Assembly (NCBI RefSeq): GCF_027942865.1
Contig: NC_134509.1
Location: 12,054,017-12,118,016 of the forward strand
Reading direction: 5' to 3'
DNA length: 64,000 nt
Origin: Odontesthes bonariensis
Taxonomy: Eukaryota > Chordata > Actinopteri > Atheriniformes > Atherinopsidae
The position numbers and the translations under genes were made by a program. Positions 55,931 to 64,000 of the stretch are shown in pieces. The first letter of the stretch is position 1, and each line of letters opens with the position of its first letter. A model generated the notes under the pieces. The model saw only the letters and a program-made list of their open reading frames with translations. It was not told the DNA's origin and did not search any database.

Positions 55931-58111
55931 AACTTGTGAGTTTTTGCAACTCGCGAGATCAGGAACGCCTGCTTTGTCGGACATGACTGCAAAAACACAA
56001 AAATCCGAACTTGGAGGCTCCGCCTTCCGTGCGGGAACCCCCATCCAAAACTCATCCGCTCCAAATTACAGCCCAGCTTTGCCCAAGTAAACAGCACCAT
56101 CTGTTAAGTTGAAACTGTAATTATAGAACCAAAAAATTAAATAAATAAATAAAGGAAAAGGAAGGTAGATTTAAAAAAAAAGGGGGTTGGGGGATGTCAA
56201 ATGCGGATATAATTAAATTTCCCGTAGTGGTAAATGTCGGTGGGCTATATCTGAATCAAGACTTCAAGACTTTGAATAGCCTATAGTAGACTGTGACCCA
56301 CCCTGGCTTCAAAGCTCTGTTTTGGATGGAAACGCAAACAGGAGGGATTTAATGATTTCTGTAACAGTCAGTACCGGTTCACCCAATACGCACCCAATAT
56401 GCCCTACGCACGATGCGCAGGGCTCAGCAAACTCATATAGAATAATAATAAACTTTATTTCACAGACTCGTGGTCCAGATAAGAATTTGCAGTACATTAA
56501 AAAGACATTAAAAGATATACACATACATTTATAGCGGCCCCCCGGGGAAAAAAAGCCCTGGGTGAACCGGACTGTGCGTCTTGCTATAGCTTCTGTAATT
56601 CAAGTGTTATATCAATCGCTCTGAGTGTAGTTACAACTGCACTTATACAAAATGGAAAGTAATGGATAAATATTTACTAAGATTGAATTTTGTTTGCTTG
56701 GATAGCCCACAGGCAAATGAAGATGCAGATGTGAATAAATAAAACTCGTGAAATATTATGACAATGGTCCTAGAAAGGCTAAATAATAATCTAAATCACC
56801 TACATTTTAAGTATATGAAGGTAAAACAAGTGCAGTGTTGGGTCTAAAAGTTAACCCAGCTGGAACACAGTTCACTCAAGACAACCCCAGTGATCAACAA
56901 AACACACAGTGCACAAGATTGTATTTTTACTTGCAAGGGGAGCCGGACGGAGTGACAGAACTTACTCCTTCACCTGTGCTCAAACGACTCCATCCGACTT
57001 TCCCCGTGTAGTTCTTTTTATTACACAGCTTAGTTACAATCAGCACACGTAAAACAATCTTGTGAGCAAGATGCAACAAATGTTTCACTGGGACATCTAG
57101 TTCCTCACGTGTTGAGTTGTTGCACATTCTCCTGCATGGGAAGACCAGAGCACCCTGTTTCCCACAGTTCCCTTGAATTACTTTGTATCACACTAAGCAA
57201 AGTTCACACACTACATGTCTGTCTATAAAATGTTGTTTACTAGAAATGAAAATCTATATACAGTTTTCCAATATGCAGTCAATTTGATGGAGCTGAATTA
57301 ATGGTAGCCTGATCCATATTTTACAGGTGCAATGCTCAAGTTCCTAACAAGCAGCACAGAGTCCAGTCAGTCAGCCATTGGAGGGACAGACCCAGATAAG
57401 ATAGGCACAGATGAACCACCTTCACCCAACAGCAGCACAGGTCCAGTACAGCCACCGTTAAGTACGTGTGCACAGCAAGCATCAGAAGCTAGCTCAGACC
57501 CTAAAGCAACAGTCTCTGCTCCACCAAATGATCCAGCAGACTGGCCCCCAGTCTTAACGGACTGCATGCGGACTGAGTTAGTTAGTGCGCAGAGGTCAAT
57601 TCAAGCCAGGAGTGGATTTTTCTTACCCCAAAGACAAGTTCAGTTAAAAAATTATCAAAAACTGAGATCTTCCATGTCCCAGGAACGTCTGAGTGGTTTG
57701 GCTATCATGAGCATCAACCATGATGTGTGGAAGCCAATATCATATGATGACATTGATGCATTTTGCATCCAAGTGCAGAAAGGGACACTTTTAATCGTGA
57801 GTAATTTGTTACACATTTAGTTAGATTTGATCTGTATTTATTTTGAGTTAGACTAACAGGTGGTGACACTAGTGCAATATGTTTAAAGGGGTGATGAGTG
57901 GAAGCACTGGGTGTCAGGAGTGACTGTTCAGTTAAGAGAGCCCCATAGCAGAATTTTGCCTAGGGCCCCATGGAGGTCTGAACCGGCTCTGGTAAACCCA
58001 CCGGCCCCAACGTGGTTGCACCAGAGTAAGATTTTTTTTTTTAAATATATGTTTTCATTTCCATGTAGGCCTATGTTATATGTAAACTGATCTGAAACAA
58101 TCCATTTTTGA
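55931..58111. other. 2.2-kb block present only in unit 5
   Basis: Units 1-4 run directly from TTTTGTCTA to TCAGCCATGACA (TCACCCATGAAA in unit 1); in unit 5 about 2.18 kb separates these points. No clean target-site duplication flanks the block. It contains a hAT-like element (56369-57991) plus flanks 55931-56368 and 57992-58111, in which nothing was recognised. It may be an insertion into unit 5 or a deletion in the ancestor of the other units. Confidence 0.85.
56369..57991 (+). mobile_element. hAT-like DNA transposon, internally deleted
   Basis: Possible ends CAGTACCGGTTCA (56369) and TGAACCGGCTCTG (to 57991) form an imperfect inverted repeat. The flanking octamers GTAACAGT and GTAAACCC are only partly alike. 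The + strand open frame 57332-57820 (162 codons) joins an N-terminal segment with DWPPVLTDCMRTELV to a C-terminal LSGLAIMSINHDVWKP, reminiscent of the hAT dimerisation tail. The zinc finger and catalytic middle are missing, so it is non-autonomous. A second inverted match ends at 56574 (GGTGAACCGGACTG), suggesting a nested short element 56369-56574. Confidence 0.6.
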
Positions 58112-58415
58112 TCATCCATGACAATTGATAACATGACAGAGGGAATGGTTTTACGAATGCGATTGACGGAATATTAGTGTGTCACTGACAGAGGTGGAGA
58201 TTTCAGATGCAAGTGCATCTAGGCAGACGAATTGTTTTCATTCATTCATCTCTAACTTTGCTGATGTTTTAGGTTACAAATTGTTTATCAGCTGATGTTT
58301 TGAGGGAGATTGGGAAAATAAATCATGAACACATGCCACACTGATGTTGTATGCTGAAAAATCAAATGCACGCACATTTATCTTGATTTATCTGTTTTAT
58401 CTCTTATCATGGGTA

Positions 58416-58514
58416 CTCGGAATCATCCATCCATCCATCCATTTTCTATACCTGCTGAATCCGTCGGACGGGTCACGGGGGGGCTGGAGCCTATCCCAGT
58501 GGTTGCTCGGAATC
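58416..58514. mobile_element. Short teleost interspersed repeat with target duplication
   Basis: Begins with (CATC)n CATTTTCTATACC and ends near GGAGCCTATCCCAG, a sequence I recognise as very common in fish genomes. CTCGGAATC occurs on both sides (58416-58424 and 58506-58514) and only once in the other units, so this is a recent insertion in unit 5. Confidence 0.75.
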
Positions 58515-58823
58515 AAACTGTGATTAAAAATACATAATGATGTTCTTGTAAATACTGACATTTTTTTACTTCTAGTTTTTAGGGCATTCACTTTATGAGC
58601 CTTGTACTTTTATCAAATGGCTGTTTGTGCAGTGTGCTGGAACCGGTTCAGATAATAACAATAAAGACTTATATATACTCATGCATCCTCTGGGTTGAGA
58701 GGCGAGAAGGAAACACCTGCTTGTAGCATGGGTAAATAACACATCTGCGAAGGCGCCATCATTGATGATTTCTGTTGTGTTGTGTTAGATAGTTGTTTCT
58801 TCCTGGCCATAACGAACATCGAC

Positions 58824-59065
58824 TTAATTTCCCATTATTCACATGAATACAGACCTTCAATCGTTGATAGAGAGGACAGAACCTTTGAGGGGGCAGTAGC
58901 ACCCACCATCAGTGTACCCTCCAGATCACCAGGGGGCGGTGACATACTGTCCAACACAAAAAAGATACACAGAACAGGAATCAGGAAACCGATTTAGTAG
59001 TATTTTGCCCGGTAGAATTGTGTTCGTGTTAAGTGACTAACGATAAGCTAGTATTTCCCCCAAAG
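58824..59065 (+). promoter_or_regulatory. dhx15: dhx15 5' flank
   Basis: The 242 bp between the array border and the dhx15 ATG must hold the proximal promoter and 5' UTR. No TATA box is evident. It is single copy: the tandem junctions of units 1-4 stop just before it. Confidence 0.6.
58926..58940 (+). promoter_or_regulatory. CTCF-like motif
   Basis: TCACCAGGGGGCGGT closely matches the CTCF core CCASYAGRKGGCR. It lies about 125 bp before the dhx15 start and about 100 bp from the array edge. A weaker AGGGGGCAG lies near 58888-58896. Confidence 0.5.

Positions 59066-64000
<4,935 letters not shown>

Overview
The window is vertebrate DNA, almost certainly from a teleost fish. The evidence is spliced genes with GT-AG introns, fish-type L2, L1, Tc1 and hAT relics, a common short teleost repeat, and the gene order ccdc149 (+) / sod3 (-) / dhx15 (+). 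From memory, this is the mirror image of the human DHX15-SOD3-CCDC149 block on 4p15.

Positions 1-58823 are a head-to-tail tandem array of a unit of about 11.6-11.9 kb. Unit 1 is cut by the window start (1-9620). Units 2 to 5 are 9621-21219, 21220-32808, 32809-44614 and 44615-58823; unit 5 is enlarged by insertions. Each unit runs in this order: a ccdc149 intron with a decayed tandem repeat of about 200 bp; ccdc149 exon A; a disrupted exon B inside or beside an inverted repeat; a (GGCAA)n tract that is the tail of an antisense L2 LINE fragment; ccdc149 exons C to F; unassigned DNA; a 5'-truncated L1 LINE; an antisense Tc1 transposase relic; and a complete two-exon sod3 gene on the minus strand. 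All ccdc149 copies are broken 3'-half fragments. All five sod3 copies have open frames, a signal peptide, a short first coding exon, a shared TATA box and consensus splice sites.

The main biological observation concerns the encoded enzyme. Copies 1-4 carry Tyr where Cu/Zn superoxide dismutases carry the second copper-ligand His (His48 in SOD1 numbering). Copy 5, next to dhx15, keeps His. The amplified copies also have a shorter, less basic C-terminus. Copy 5 lies in a unit otherwise nearly identical to the rest, but its coding exon holds islands of divergence, a 36-bp internal duplication and an adjacent fragment of a copy-1-4-type 3' end. About 50 bp upstream of its TATA box sits a block of about 2.2 kb, absent from the other units, that contains a hAT-like element.

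The array ends at 58823, only about 240 bp before the dhx15 start codon, with a strong CTCF-like motif between them. dhx15 occupies 59066 to beyond the window end. Four exons encode the N-terminus, the RD-rich segment and the helicase motifs through DEAH (254 residues). All identifications are by eye from translated sequence and remembered family members; no database search was run.
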